NCBI GenBank assembly: GCA_022113835.1
Contig: JAILWY010000001.1
Coordinates: forward strand, 16,174,501 to 16,238,500
Direction: 5' to 3'
Source of the DNA: Atopsyche davidsoni
Lineage: Eukaryota; Arthropoda; Insecta; Trichoptera; Hydrobiosidae
DNA: 64,000 nt
In this document: positions 12,336 through 26,331 of the stretch, in pieces
Position numbering within the stretch: position 1 is the first letter of the stretch
How the letters are laid out: each line of letters opens with the position of its first letter
Notes under the pieces: model-generated
Told to the model about the DNA's origin: nothing
Seen by the model: only the letters and a program-made list of their open reading frames with translations
Databases searched by the model: none
Program-made: the position numbers and the translations under genes

Positions 12336-13029
12336 CTTATAAGTGTTGGACTGTTATATTGTTGTTGCGACCGTGAAACGATCTAGCTTGTTCATTGCCG
12401 TTTAAGTTTCTTGGACTCAAAACAATGGTCAGTCTCCTTACGTTTATTCTATTATCCATTAATTTTGATCTTACATTCACCTCAGCCGTCATGTTATTTC
12501 CTCTTACAGTTTTTAACCTCTGGAGCAGAGATGTTCAGCATAGTTTAAAAATCAAGTCAATTTAGCATAATTTAAATATTAAAAACGTGTCATTTATTTC
12601 CGGTTACTTGTAGATTTAACAATTTATGGTATTATTAGATAATTTCTTTGGATTTTTTTTTATAATTGAGAACTGAATGGAAATAGAATATGAATTTACG
12701 TAGAAATTTTAGGAATTTTGTTATTAATTGTAATATTTTGATTATATATATATATATAACGGCGACATTTGGAAGTGAGGCGCTACTTTACTGGGATTAT
12801 TGATTGACTCAAAAATAGTATGCAAACCTATTCATAATTTAGTTTTTTTAATAGTTTTTTGTCGACATATGGAATGTCAATAAAAATCGTGTATGAGCTC
12901 AGTATGGGGGTAAGTTTGAATCACCATTACGTAAGCTTGGGTACTACTTCTTCAAAAAGTAATTTGACCGAAAGTCAACAGCCTTACCGCTGAACCAACT
13001 ACCCAAGCATAAATACATTGACTGTTTAC
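10961..13029. other. Intergenic with TA microsatellites
   Basis: No gene recognised. TA runs lie at about 11941-11963, 12290-12333 and 12744-12757. A degenerate tRNA-like segment may lie at about 12895-13010 on the minus strand (it contains GTAGTTGGTTCAGCGGTAAG). I treat this as a decayed SINE at best. Confidence 0.45.
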
Positions 13030-13800
13030 ACACATCATGCTATTCGCACACGCTGACGGCTCAAAGCAACCCGCTTGCATTGGACCAATCTTCCTCGCAT
13101 TACTTTGCATCCAAGATGAAATACGAGCCACTCTAACGACGCCAATTCGCTCTTAATCTCCATAATGTATCTAAATGAAAACACAGACGGCACGGGGCAG
13201 GTTTCTAGGTCACTCCCGGCCAGGTCCGGGAAAGCGCAGCTCGTCTCCACACTCCCCGTGCGAGCTGACCCGCCGGGCCGAGATAACCCGCGATGTCTTT
13301 GCGATTTGTCTCAATCATCCGTGCCCACTACTGTAAATAAATCAATTTATGTGCGCCCGGTACTTGCGCGTGTCTCGCACGGCAGGAGAATAATGATGAC
13401 TCCTTGATTTATAAATACTGTCGCCAGAGCCGCGCCGGGCCGCCGGGGACGAGGTGTGGTCTGCCGGGGATTTGCATGATCGACGAGGTCTCTTTAAGAG
13501 GTGATGTTACATTCAATCATCTATAAGCACAGCAGACTTCTTAGAGTTCTCTTATTTTTGTATGTATATATATAACATTGAAATGAGTGGAGTAAGTATT
13601 ATGGAGGGACCTGGGGCCCAGTCCGGACCCCAGCAGTGTCAGGGCAGAGCGCCACATAGCAACAGGCTGCAGCGCTTTCGCCGCCGAAGTTGTGGGTAAC
13701 CGCCCACGCTCGATCAAGTCTCGGGATGACTCCCGAATGAGTACTTAAATATCAATATAAAAATGCTGTCCTTAAACCTAAGCGCTGCCGGTTAGTCGGT
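13030..13800. other. GC-richer non-coding block
   Basis: Two segments (about 13030-13480 and 13595-13740) are clearly GC-richer than their surroundings and lack repeats. The short ORFs crossing them have no recognisable domains and no convincing splice context. Candidate regulatory sequence or unannotated UTR. Confidence 0.35.
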
Positions 13801-16800
13801 AGCTAGTTTTTCATTGAAACTTATGTGAATGACTCTTAACTGAACACTCTCAGAGTTATAAAAGCTTACTACTTGATACCCTGGGCCGAATTCACCCTAA
13901 TTGAACACGCTAATTGGCTTTTGTCAAATCTTTAAAAAAGATCAATCTCTTTACTATTATTTCAAAATATATGAACTTCAAAAGTATAATTATAATGTTG
14001 AAATCCAATCATAAAAAACAGGCTTCGCCCTTCAGATTTGAAACTCACTGCGATTATACTATCGATGACTTATATAATATTCCCAGAGAATGCAAGCGGC
14101 TGTCTACCCGACCGCTAAAGGAAGATATCGCGTTACTTCTATTTGCGTTTACCTGTCTGTCTGTTTATTAATAGCACTGAGTCATTAGTATTGTAATCCG
14201 ATCGTTACCCACAATATGTGAACAGCCCTTTGAAACAGACTTGTAATGTGATTTAGAGATGGTATAGCTGTCTACACGTGCTGCGACACAAATGATGACC
14301 GATCGGCGATTAGCCATTATCGTCCTACTTTGCATTTACTTCGGAAAAACACCAAAAATAAGAGCTTATAGGCTTATTGCCGTTCAGATGTTGATTGTGT
14401 CATAACGTGTAAAGGCAGCATTGGTGTTAAACTTTATGATTCGTTAAAATTACAATGATTTACATTTACAATATAATTATTATATTGCAGCATTATTAAA
14501 AACAATAACATTAAAACGATTAAAGCTTAACTTAAACGATAACGGATTTTTATAGAAATTATTATTTGAAATATTTACAAAACAGACAACATCAATCAGA
14601 GGTCTCCTAGCTATGTAAAAAATTATCATTTTATAATTATAAATAAAAAAATTCCAATATAACTAATTTGTTATAAGAACAAGATAAGAAAACGTGTGTT
14701 TACATATTCAAATATTTTTTTATATCTCTTAGCATAGTTATAAAGTCGATGTTTGTAGTAATTAACCAAATAAAAATTAATTTTGTTATCCATTTAACAG
14801 CGTTTTAAGATATAAATATTCTCATGTAAAAAAAACATCGAAAATATTTACCGAGTAACAAGTTTATTATTAGGAGAGCAGATAAAACATGGAAACCACT
14901 AAAATTAAAATCAAACAAAAAAATCTATGTTGAGAATGACATTATATCACATTTTATTTAATTTTCAAATACTAATTGTAAACTCAAGAAAAGGTAATAA
15001 TATCAATGATATGTAAAATTTGTTTGAAGGTTTTTGCGTTCTTTGTTTAAAATTATGTTCTTGAGTGTTATGCCGCGTCAACGTCTCGTTAGTTTTCCGA
15101 TGTTTCGGTTCTTGAGGACAGATCTTTAGTCAGCAAAGCAATTGAGATTTACAAGAGAACGTAAATAAATAGGGACGACGACCTGAGGTTGCACGGATTA
15201 CAACTCTACGCGCGCTCGGAGAAGTGCGCTCCAATCTATGTACTCATACACTTTACAAATTATTTCATGAGAATACTTGAGACTATTACATATCTGGTAA
15301 ATGTAATATGTACTAAAATGATATGTATTTTTTACTATAATGTTTGAAAATTTCAAGTGCTCTTAAGAATGAGAAAAAGTTTTCAATGACAACTTTTTGT
15401 AATTAATATTGTTTTTACGATTATTTTGAAACTCACCTTACGTAATTAATTTTTATGTTATTTTTCATTACTGATTTAAGAAAAATAAAACCAGACGTAT
15501 TCTAATTTTAAAACATTAAATATATATATATTTATTAAAAAAATATTCATTGCATGTAGAAACTCCAACCGGGTCATGGAGAAGTCTGTAAAGAATTTCT
15601 TTAGAACAAAGTTTTAGATCCGAGCAATACGTAACTTCCCCGGGGTTATTTACTGGGGGATTTGCAGAGCTTTCCTTGCTTTCTAAGGCTTTTCAGACGC
15701 GAGATGAATCTCAGAGGAAAATCTTTCTAAAAATCCAAGACAAATGGACGAGAGTTGCTACAAATAACAAAAATAGTCAAAAGTATGTAATCTTCAACCA
15801 TCAGGTTTCTTTCAGCGTCTATCGTAATTGAACTTAATTTCTTGAGTTTTTAACCGTGTCGAGTTGTGATTACTTATTCAAAAGCATCAAGTACCTGAGT
15901 CATTTTTTGGAAATTATAATTTTCACTGAATGTAGCCCCAGTAACAAAGCCGGAACATCGTAGTTGCAATGTGACGAAGGGTAGTTTAAAAAAATATCCG
16001 TTGATACTTATATGTGTGTGGTTAGAAAATTAGATTCTTAATAATAAAACCATGTTGTTTTGCTATCAAGTATAAAGGTAAAAGTGTGTGTAAATTTGGA
16101 GAGTTTCTCACAATTGCTGTTGTATTAGTTAGTTATAGTTTATTAAACTTATCAGTATTTATAATGAGTATTATTTGTTAATACTTGTAATAAACGTAGA
16201 CGCAATTGACTGCATTCACTGCAATTCTAGATATTTGTGATATATTTAGATATCCTCAGAGATTCATTTAATATGTTATACTCCAGAATACTATTTCTAT
16301 TAAATACAATTATGCTACAGATGTATCGAAATAAACATTCAAAATATTAAAGAAAAACAAAGCCTATGCAAACGAAACATAATAAATAGTCATTACTAAT
16401 AATAAATCATAATAAAATACTTGTATGTTGAATAATTTATAGGAAACAAATTAAGTTTTTTTTGTATGAATTCACTGTCATTTATACTTTTTCTAATTGT
16501 AATAAAATCAAAAACAAAAGAAGTAATAAATGAAGAGTCTGAAAACCTTAAACCCACATTATGGCTGTTTAAACTCTAAATTCAATTTATTCCGCTTCAC
16601 GGCTTTGTTTTCGTCGCTTTTTATTTATCCAGCTGAAAAAATCAAAGAAGACTTTCTTTTGTTTTGTTCACCGACAGCCTGCCCAGTCAGCTGTGAAGCC
16701 TATCATTTGCATTTATTAAACTTTGTTTTTTGCCCCAGTTTATTTTGTTTTATATAATATTACCCCGTGATTACGCAGAAGTGGATATCCCAAACATCGC

Positions 16801-19210
16801 TCCATTTGCGTAATAACTAATTTCTACAATGAACCTATTTATTATGTGGACGATTCACGTTTTTATTTTTAGAATTTCATATTATATATTTTTTAAATAT
16901 TGTTTTCTTTTTTTCGAAATAATTTTGTCAAATTGCATTGTAGACACGAGGTTGGATTGATGTCCGGAACTCCCGTTAAAAAATACATTAATGTTTTCTT
17001 CAAAGCCGACCTGCAGAGTCTCACGATTTATCGTGATGAGTGTCTGATAATTATAGCATTTAACATAAGCTTCTCTACGAAGATCTATTTGATAATATAG
17101 ACCGTGATCCATAAGTGTAGCTACTTTTACGAAGATACAAGCAACACCAAATTGCCAAAAAACGTATCCCTCCTGTCGTTGACGCGGTGCGCACACTAAC
17201 GACTGAAAATATACTCACTTGAGTTTATTCAGTATTCAGATGTTGTATTAATAAAATTACAGTTTATATTTCTGTAATAAAGGTGCAATGACGAAACACC
17301 TGGTTATTTTATGCTCGTTAAGCCAAACATCGTTCAAAAAAAAGTGACGTATTGTACTTATATTTTGTGTTTGTACCGTTCCTATTACTTAACTTGCGCT
17401 TATACCACGGTCTAGGAAAAGTGTACGTAGTGTAAATTACAGTACATCTGTAATGATGGTCAGATTAAATCAAACTACCCGCCTTAATGCACACAATAAC
17501 ATTGAAACATCCGGTAACACCTGGGGAGGTTATCATAAAATAGTTACGCCCCTTTCTCAAATTTAAGCGGTTTTACTTAATCTGCTGTGCTTACCAAGGT
17601 CCTCACTTTAATCCGAGCCGGTGCTTAATTCTCTGTGGCCAAAAGCGCCCCGTCATTGGGACCACTCAAACGTAATTCGTAGATAAAAACAGGACGCTTC
17701 GGTGCGTATTACCTACCCTTTCATTTGAATTGGAAATTCACCCGCCATGATTGATGGAATGATAGAAATCTTACCTGGTTTGATATCAAATTTCAAAAAC
17801 TATCCGAGGTAATAAATAAGGGGTGTTTTTGAATTCGTGTATCATTTACAGTCTGGAGCTTTCACTGATAGCTTTCCTTTGAGGTTTGATCGGCCTCTAC
17901 CTAGAAAACTATTCAATAGCGTCTGGACAAGGTATATATATATATAATTTAAAATATATTTTTTAAGTTTTATTTTTTCACGAATCGTATATATTTTTTT
18001 GATTGCAAATTTAAACGTGTGTTTTATGTTATTTATTGCTCTTGCTCAATTATATGTGCTGTAGAAATACGTAAACTTCATTTTATCTAAGTATCTACAT
18101 GAAAAACATTTTATTAGAAATTAAGATTTTACTGCGTTTTCAAATATTATAATATAATATTTTATGTAGAAATACACAGAAATAAAGTTAACTTATACTT
18201 AACCGGTTGTGGACTATACACGAAAAATTATAAATCATAGAATAAATTAAAATTCAACAATCTCTTTTGAGTTTTTATTTTTTTATGGTAGTCTTGTACT
18301 AAAGGTTTTTCGTATATATTACTAGCTTTTAAAATTTTTATATCATATATTTTATGAAATTCTATTCAATGTAAACTAATGGTTCCGGATATTTTTGTCT
18401 TTTCAGTATCTTTCATTGACAAAAAAATACATAAATCAAAAGTCACGTTTAAAACAACAAAATTTTATCTTAATTTTTTAAATCGAGTCAAAAAGTTATG
18501 TTGACGATATGTGCCTATTTGTGAATTATTTTCCCGCAGCCCCTGACCTCAACATTCGATTACAGGGCAAAAAACAAATAAAAATAAACAGTGCTTCTGA
18601 ATTTCAATTAAAATCTGTCTTCAGCTTTGTTTATCTTATTGCTTCATATAAATGTTTGAACTTTTTTTTATATTTTTTTTATAATTCTTAAAACTATTTT
18701 TTCTAGCACTTTAATTTACATGAAATATAAACAGTTGTAGTTTAACATCACAGACGATCAAAATTGCAACACGGATTCATTCGCATCAATCAAAAAGTTT
18801 ATTCTGACTATAATATGTGCTTTCGCATTTCCAAATCGCAAATAATTTTATGTCTAACTGTAAACCATTTTCTCCGGTTGTGTAAAAAGTAATAGAAACG
18901 TGAAAATGTCATGATATATAATAATTCGAAATCGGTTCATATATGTATATTTTTCATACGACCTGAAAAAAAAATTATTTTTAAAATGAATACATTTCAA
19001 ATATTTTACACGTTTTATAGGTTTTAAATCAAAGGTGTGTTTATTAAATGCGCATATCGTCCGGCTGAAATTAATTTTTCTAAAAATTTTATTGGATTTT
19101 ATTTTGTTAATTTCAGCTCCAGTTATTGGAAGGATAGAAAGAAAGTCCAAAGCTAAAAAATTTCAAACTCATTACAAGTGAAATCCAAACCCGACTAAAA
19201 GGTTTTTTTA
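13801..19210. other. Intergenic, no gene recognised
   Basis: AT-rich with scattered GC-richer patches (about 15060-15240, 15590-15720, 17560-17730). The ORFs are short and unconvincing. A short TA run is at about 17933-17945. I see no RNA gene or transposon termini. Confidence 0.45.
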
Positions 19211-19355
19211 CCAAACCTTTTTTTAAATCCGTTACACATGGATAAGCTACCTCCCTACACGTGGTGAACGAGAACTGCCTGACGACACCCTCCGAGCTGC
19301 ACCATCTCCGCAGAGGCTGGACTTCTTCTTCTGGCGAACACTCGCGGAATCCAAG

Positions 19356-22300
19356 ATGCATCTCGAGCAGATGTCGACTCTAATGCTGCTCATGTGGTCG
19401 CTGGTCTGCAGTTGTTCTGCTCACCCATCCCGCATCAAGATTTGCGGCTCTCAGTTGACGGACGCGCTGAAGTTGGCTTGCGGGCCAGGCGGGTACAACC
19501 CTCCGTATTGGGACGGTAAGAAAATGCATTCCTATGGTGTTTCTCGTTCAAATTGATGTATGTACATTCCATTGAAGGGAAACATCGAACATTCACTTAT
19601 CCATTGTGTGTATGTATGTTTCATTTTTTAGTTCTCTCAGCGTTGTATCTTAAAATATTTTTTGCATGTAAGTTCAGGTTTTCGTAGTTATGTGCCGAAT
19701 TTCAAAAAGAGAGGATAATATTTTCATTCATAAACTAGTTGAATAAAACTATAAAATATGCTTTAGCGAGTTTCAATATGTACGAATTATAGGATTCTGT
19801 TGTTCACCGTGTGAATTTCAAATTTAGAACATTTACAAAAAAAACAAATTTTGATGCTTCTTAGAAATTTCCAGTTTATGTCAGCTTGACATAAGTACCA
19901 ATTTTATTTTTTTATCGAAATTGCGTTAGAAATTATTAATCACATCGAGCGTGATAAAGACTGCATCAAATAAAGAACAGTGCAGTGAAAGTAATGCGTT
20001 GTTTGTGACACGAAATGTGATATCCTATCGAAATGAATATTTCCTAGAATGGCTTTGCTTTCGAAATTAATATACGTGTTCAAAATGAAAGCAAATATTC
20101 ATCTAAATGTCAGCCAAACATATGTTTAAACACTATTGCATCGTTCATCGAATAAGTCATTCTGTGTCGGGCAACATTTCTAGTATATTATAATAAGTAA
20201 AATTGGTGTAAGGCAGTTTTTTTGTATAAGAGTTTTAAAAAATTACAAAAAAATGATTGGTTCACCAGTCCGCAAACACGCGAGCTAATTACTGAGCATA
20301 TGTGATTGTTCGAGCAGAGGCATTCCCGCTGACCGAGAAGGACGCGGCGGCGGCTCTGCTGGCACGAGCCCGGCGCCCGAGAGGCCCGGGGGTCGCCACG
20401 GAGTGCTGCTACAACGGCTGCACGTGGAGGACCATCGTCACCTACTGCGCCGACCCAGTCCACGGGATGACCAAAAAGAGGTTGGTAGCCAAGCATGCTC
20501 GGTTCAATCAACGCACCACCACGAGAGACGTGTCACCGGTCTTCCCCCTTCTCCCATTGCAAGGGCCAAATATAATGACAGTTAGCAACGAACAAAACAA
20601 TTGAGAAGAGCAATGTGAATAATGTGATGCAAGAGAGACATCGAGGGAGGGGCTAATCGGCAGCGAAAAGTGCGCCCCATACGATCATACAGGGTGCATC
20701 TCTCAAATACCGGGCCGAAATACTCAACGAATATCTGTATATAAAATGAATTGGCGTGCGTCGAGTTTTAAACTAATCTATTTATATTTGTATAATAAAG
20801 AAGCGATTACTGACGCCTAACAAAAATAGGAAACTTCCTTTGGACGCTAGGACGGTGACACGGAAAAAAGTTACCTAATATGTGATCATCAAATTAGTAC
20901 TGAGAAATATCTACATTGAAGTTGGCTTGGATTCCAAGATTCACGTACCGCTTTAATCTCAACAGTGCTGCCTATTTTTTTTAATATGAAATAGATCAAC
21001 TTGAACTTTATTGTTGGGCCGCTGTTGGCTTTGTAAGCATATCGATAATGTTAATACGCGACCGAACACGACCGTATCATTGACAGAAGAAGGGTCCTGG
21101 AAAAATGCGACAGTCTTCTTTTCCTCAATACTAGATTGCGTCTATGTGCAGTGCTAGATTAGTTGTTTGTTTACGAAAATTTCTCACCATGACATGCAGA
21201 TTAGAATCATTAGCACAGCATGGGAAAATTGAAATGACCTCCAAGCTTTGGCAAGCATTTTATTAGTAGTAATACGTACTGCGCAAATCTACAAACGGTC
21301 TGCGGTCAACCGACTGCAGAATCAATGGTCTTCGCTGCGAATCTCTTACTGCACTAAGAAGCAATTTAAAAACTTGTAATTACATGATTAAGGCAATTTT
21401 TTCTATAACATCTTGAAAAAAATAAAGTAAACTTCCTCATACTGAAATGCACAGTTTCAAAATGACCAGTTTAGAAACATTTCAAAACTTTATATTTCAA
21501 TACCTAATTTTTTATTTGTCAAATTAACAATTGTCACAAGTTAAAAAAACACTATTTAGCTTTTAAGAATACCTATGAAATTGCTGTTATACTTTATTTC
21601 TGCAATTGGGTTTGCTGAATTTCCATTTTATAAAATATGTGTTTCAGGAAGTTTCACCAATAATATTAAGTTACTGCTCTGATTAATATACTATTTGCGA
21701 GTAGTTTTGAATTGCTTGAAATCAAAATGGTAAACAAGGTCAAGAAAGATTCACCAAAGTTAATTTTACAATTCGGTAAAACAAACTTTGCCATGCTTTA
21801 TCATTTAAAGTTGAAAAGTTGATTACTCTGCTATTTGTCATGGAGAGGCCTTGACCTTAAACAAAGAATTAATTTTTAGAAGATAATAAAAATGAATATT
21901 TTCTTATAAAATATCAAACACTCGTACATATCTGACTCCGTAAGATTACATACCTTAGCAGTATACTAAGTTTACTAAATATAATTCAATTCTAAATTAA
22001 GATATAAATAAGGTCGTACGTAAAAAAAAATATGCATCTCAGATATTATATTTTAAGACGCAATAATTATTAGATAAGCCAAGAAATTACCTATCCCAAG
22101 AAAACAATATATTCAATACTTTATTACCTCATAAGCCGCTCCGCTGGCACTGGAGACAAGAATAAAACAATATTCCGCAGTCTGCTACTAAGTCGTATAT
22201 TATTATTAATGTTTATTTAATGAACTTCGATAGTGTAAAATATTAATAAAGCAGCATTATGTAGGTGATTATTCAATAAAAGCGTATGTTGTTGGATAAT

Positions 22301-24348
22301 TAATACATAAATGTGTATAATTTATCTCGGTTAATTGACATGTTTGTGCAAATTCGGATTCAAACGGACTGTGAGTAGGTACGAGTGTCAACTCTCATAA
22401 ACCCATGTCGGATCGTTAAATTAACCTCAAGTTGATAATACAAGTACATTGGCCAGCAAAAGAATTACTGTTTGTTTTTTATTTATGTTATTAACCCAAT
22501 GAATGGCTTCATCGTTTATTTTTTCATAATTCTATTCGTTCAGGATCTATAATATATAATAGGTAATAACTGTTTAGTCGAAAATCCACCATCTTCTGAG
22601 TGATTTGTAAACAGTCAATGAAAAGGAATAAAAATATTGGTAATTATTATGAAAACAATTATTACTCAAGATGTTTTATCTTTTCATTGAGTTGGTACAA
22701 TATCATCGTTGCAATATACAAATAAGACAACTTAAAATATACCTCATTTTTAGTCTGCCTACTTGTTATGTCCTAAAATTTATACAATATAACTTTTGGG
22801 CATGAGTTGCGTCAATAAAATGAAAAGCTTTTTAATAATAATGTAAAATTTCTGCAATTATGTTTGTTATGCTTGATTTTCCAACACATTCTGAGCATTA
22901 TTGTGTTTCATAATTTCCAGCACTGACGAGGTCAACTTCGGCGAAGTGAGCTTCGAGGGCGCCGGACAAGATGCGCAGAGGATCGCCCGGCTCTCCGGCG
23001 GGGGGCCCGAGGTCGGCAGCTCGCATGAGCATGAGCAGGGGGGGCGGGGGGGGACGGGGGGGCCGCGGGAGGGGGAGGGGCAGGGGCCACGGGCGGGGGG
23101 GACGCAAGGGCCGCGCGCCCGACTGCAGGTGCCGCGGGGCGCGCCGCCACCGCCCACTGCGCCCCAAGGTGGCACGGTTTCGGAAAAAGAAAACCATTCA
23201 TCATTTTTGATCCAGTTGACGTTAAAAACTTTTAGAAATATCATACATAAATTGTTTCATAAATGTAATGCCTAACTCAAATTTGCCATTGGAATAATTA
23301 TGTACCCCAAAACAATAATGTTGCTTATCAGAACATACTGCTATGTTCCAGAAAGCTCGGTGAAACTTATTTTTTGAACAACATTTTTGAACAAATTATC
23401 TCTATATCCTTGTGCGACATTTGATAGAACATAAAAATGATAAAAGGGTTTTCTGATTCTGGGTTCTACTAACCTTTAGCTTTATCCACACTGCATTTAA
23501 TGATAAACGATCTATTGCACAGATGCACGTTTTACGTGTCTGTCCTATTTGTTGGTTTAATTTTATTTTTATTATTTCTGCATGAAATGTGCTGTCCTGT
23601 TAATCCACAGTAACTCCATATTCAATATTTTGTGATTCCATCAGCTTCATATCTGCCAATTGATCATAACCCAATCAAATATATAACTATCGGTAGCATG
23701 GCACAATCATGAAAGATTAGAAAATCTCAATTACTAACACTTTACGGGTGAATGCGTACAACATGGTGCCAAAGACAAAAACTAACTTGTTAGCTTCTTA
23801 GTAAATTATACCGGTCACAAAATATTAAAATGCATTTATAAAAGAGTACATATTTTGAGATACTATGAAAAATCACATAACTTCACATAAAGTACAATTA
23901 ATATTAATGCTAAATATTTAAAAAAAGATAAATAAAGTTTCTACTATGTAATTAATTTCTTATATTTTACTGTATTTTTGTAAGCTTTGTGCTAAAAATA
24001 CACCCAATGACTTATTTTCATTGTTAAGTCAAAACTAAGAATATTCGTAGCTAGCCTGTGCATTTATACTAAAATTTATTTTAATTTTATTGTTTTTTGT
24101 TATTTTATTTTAATACTAATATTAACTACTTAAGTTTCTTTATTTTGTAAATCAATTACTTTTACTTATTCAAGAAACTGCTTTCTTTTTTGAAACTCCT
24201 CATGAATATTTAAATTTATTTGCAGATGGATTTGGACAACATGAGAAGGAGCGAGCCAGTGTTTGGAACAGTTTCCCCAGAGTACATGCGCTTCCCGAGA
24301 ACCCTGGACGAAGTGCCGGTACCGTACCCCGGCATGCAGGGCGTATAA
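19356..24348 (+). CDS. Insulin/IGF-family prohormone (arthropod IGF-like)
   Basis: Secreted insulin-superfamily ligand. Exons are 19356-19515, 20318-20480, 22921-23168 and 24226-24348. Residues 1-22 form a signal peptide (MHLEQMSTLMLLMWSLVCSC). The B-domain has CGSQLTDALKLAC (Cys30 and Cys42, CX11C). The A-domain has ECCYNGC...TYC (Cys83, 84, 88, 97; CCX3CX8C). The linker is short, with one basic site (RARR, 70-73), and a basic extension (KKR) follows the A-domain as a D-like domain. This resembles vertebrate IGF and the arthropod IGF group more than two-chain insulins. Introns are phase 1 after B and phase 2 after A. Exon 4 ends ...DEVPVPYPGMQGV. The summed exons are one base out of frame, traced to the G-rich exon 3 (see findings), so the long C-terminus is provisional. 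A shorter form reads through exon 2. Confidence 0.85.
20318..20604 (+). CDS. A-domain exon read-through: short IGF-like isoform
   Basis: If the donor at 20481 (AG|GTTGGT, a weak match to consensus) is not used, the A-domain exon stays open for 41 more codons. It then stops at 20602-20604, giving a 148-residue prohormone in frame with exon 1. A poly(A) signal follows at 20794. The weak donor plus a nearby signal suggests alternative splicing or polyadenylation. Two isoforms differing after the A-domain have been described for arthropod IGFs, as far as I recall. Confidence 0.5.
20794..20799 (+). terminator. Poly(A) signal for short IGF-like isoform
   Basis: AATAAA about 190 nt after the read-through stop codon at 20604, within the intron of the long form. 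Confidence 0.45.
22921..23168 (+). CDS. G-rich exon 3 of IGF-like gene, frame conflict
   Basis: Acceptor TTTCCAG|CACTGACGAG; donor AAG|GTGGCA. The 5' half continues exon 2 in frame (STDEVNFGEVSFEGAGQDAQ). The 3' half has a different open frame ending in a basic Cys-containing stretch (RAPDCRCRGARRHRPLRPK), which joins exon 4 in phase 0. Between the halves are G runs up to 8 long at about 23035-23070. A one-base indel in a homopolymer, real or from assembly, would reconcile the halves. Confidence 0.6.
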
Positions 24349-26115
24349 GTCGCCATTGCCCTTCAGCGGTTGAAACCGCCCGGAGGCGACTAATCTGGTG
24401 GCCTCTCGGCCGACTGGACTGCAGCCCTGACAACGATCTCTACATTGACTGTGATACGAATCAAAAACAAAGGAGTAATGCAATAACTATTTCGTATAAA
24501 ATGCAGAACTGAGAAGAGAAAAATTAAGACGAAAGCCAATAACTGACTCTATTTTTAAAAAAAGTTATGACCTCGTATTTGATGTAATGACCGACCATTT
24601 TCAGAATGAAAGTGAAAAGTGAAAATATATAAATAATTGACTATGGATCTGCTTAATATTTTATTGCCCTTGTCACAGTCGCTACTTCTTTTGATTTATT
24701 TCAATTTGTATCTATAAAAGAATGATAATGTTTGAATGCAAATGAAAAATACTCTCTTTGTTTGATATTATAATAAATATTTAACTCATTCTAATGATAA
24801 TATCTAAATATTAGAAATTACTTAATGGTGTAAGGTTTTATATATTTAATACCTGAATTGTGTATTTATGTACCTAATGTGAAAAACTCGTATATTATTG
24901 TGTACAAGAAAGTTTTATGTTTACAATACCATTAATTTTAATATAAATCTAAAGTGCTGTATACCAAATGTATTTAGTTTCATTATAAATAAATATACAT
25001 TATTTACTTTTAAAGGTTAGAGTAAGTTTTATAAAATAATCTTTATTTTAGCATCACTAATCAATGCAAAACGGAATTCATAAAACATTTTCACTAGGTT
25101 TCTGAAAAGCTGGTCAAAAAATCATAAGTTAACAGACTGTAAAATTGTTAAGAAAGTTTAATAAAATTATATTTCTCAAGTATTCTATAATAAAAATAAA
25201 ACTATTTATAAAAAAATACGTTTTGGTTACTGAATCACACACAATTGATTAGTAAAAGATTATACTTTGGAAAACACTTTTAATATCTTAGTGATAATTT
25301 TTGATTGGACCACTTGTTCAAAAACCAGGTATTCGTTTTATTATTTTTTTCATTATTACTAAACTTAGAGATAAATATACTCAGTTGTATGTAATAAATT
25401 GGTTGATAGTATAATACAAGGTGTAATGTAGAATTTGTTGTGTTCATCTTAACCGTCAGTGCATGATTTTACATAAATTTCTTTATGGTAGGTAGTAAGT
25501 ATTATTTATTTTAATAAAATTGTACAATTACTTCTATGATTACAAAAAAATTAATTTAATTGTTTAAATAACTAAATTCAACCAACAAAAAAACAATGTT
25601 TATTTTACTTTACCATTTTGCATTAAAGGTATACAAAATTATACTTATGCATACTTTAATCCAATTATGCATTTATAAGCTAAATTTTTAAGTATAATAA
25701 GTTTTGACTGGGGTAAGTTTTTTGTAAATTACTATTTATTGACATGATAAAAAATAATTTAATTTAATAGAAGTCATTATATTCTCAAATTAATTGCATA
25801 ATGTGAATTTTATTAAATATTGGTATTAGTAAAATTTTGTAATTTTAGTATTTTTAGGTTTTTTAACTTTAATAAATAAATTGGATTGTTCAATGTATTA
25901 TTATTTATTAAATAATGAAAATATGAGAAACATACCATATTTTTTGTGGTAAGATTGATAATGCCCCAGTTCCAAGCTACGGATTTTAATGTAAAAGAAT
26001 ATTAATACATTGCCAATTACAGTACATAGGCTAAATCTAACACAATACATCAAGATGCAAATAATTTTTTTTGATAAAACTGAAGTTATTTAATGGGTTT
26101 CATATTCATATTCAT
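24349..26115. other. 3' UTR and AT-rich intergenic
   Basis: Follows the stop of the long IGF-like form at 24346-24348. An AATAAA lies at about 24772. The rest is AT-rich with no recognisable gene. Confidence 0.5.
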
Positions 26116-26331
26116 TTAAATTTTGAAATGGTGATATGCGCTTATTTGCTGTATTAGATACCTTTTATCACGTTCTGGTAAGTCATCGACGTGTTTTGTT
26201 TCTAAATATCGGTTCACCCACTTGGTCCCAAATGCCTTTGACTTATTCATATACTTTGCAGCCTGAACACGTGACATTTTTGGTATTTTAGGATGCGAAA
26301 AAAAGGAACACTGCCTCATAGCGAGAAGCAT
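26116..26331 (-). pseudogene. Tc1/IS630-type transposase fragment
   Basis: A 71-codon ORF with the N-terminal helix-turn-helix pattern of Tc1/mariner-type transposases: SRVQAAKYMNKSKAFGTKWV followed by NRYLETKHVDDLPER. Only this DNA-binding segment remains. The catalytic DDE/D domain and terminal repeats are not visible, so it is a dead remnant. Confidence 0.6.

Noticed and set aside
22898..23204. Pro-rich minus-strand ORFs opposite the IGF-like exon 3
   Set aside because: Antisense readings of a G-rich exon, with no splice signals or homology.
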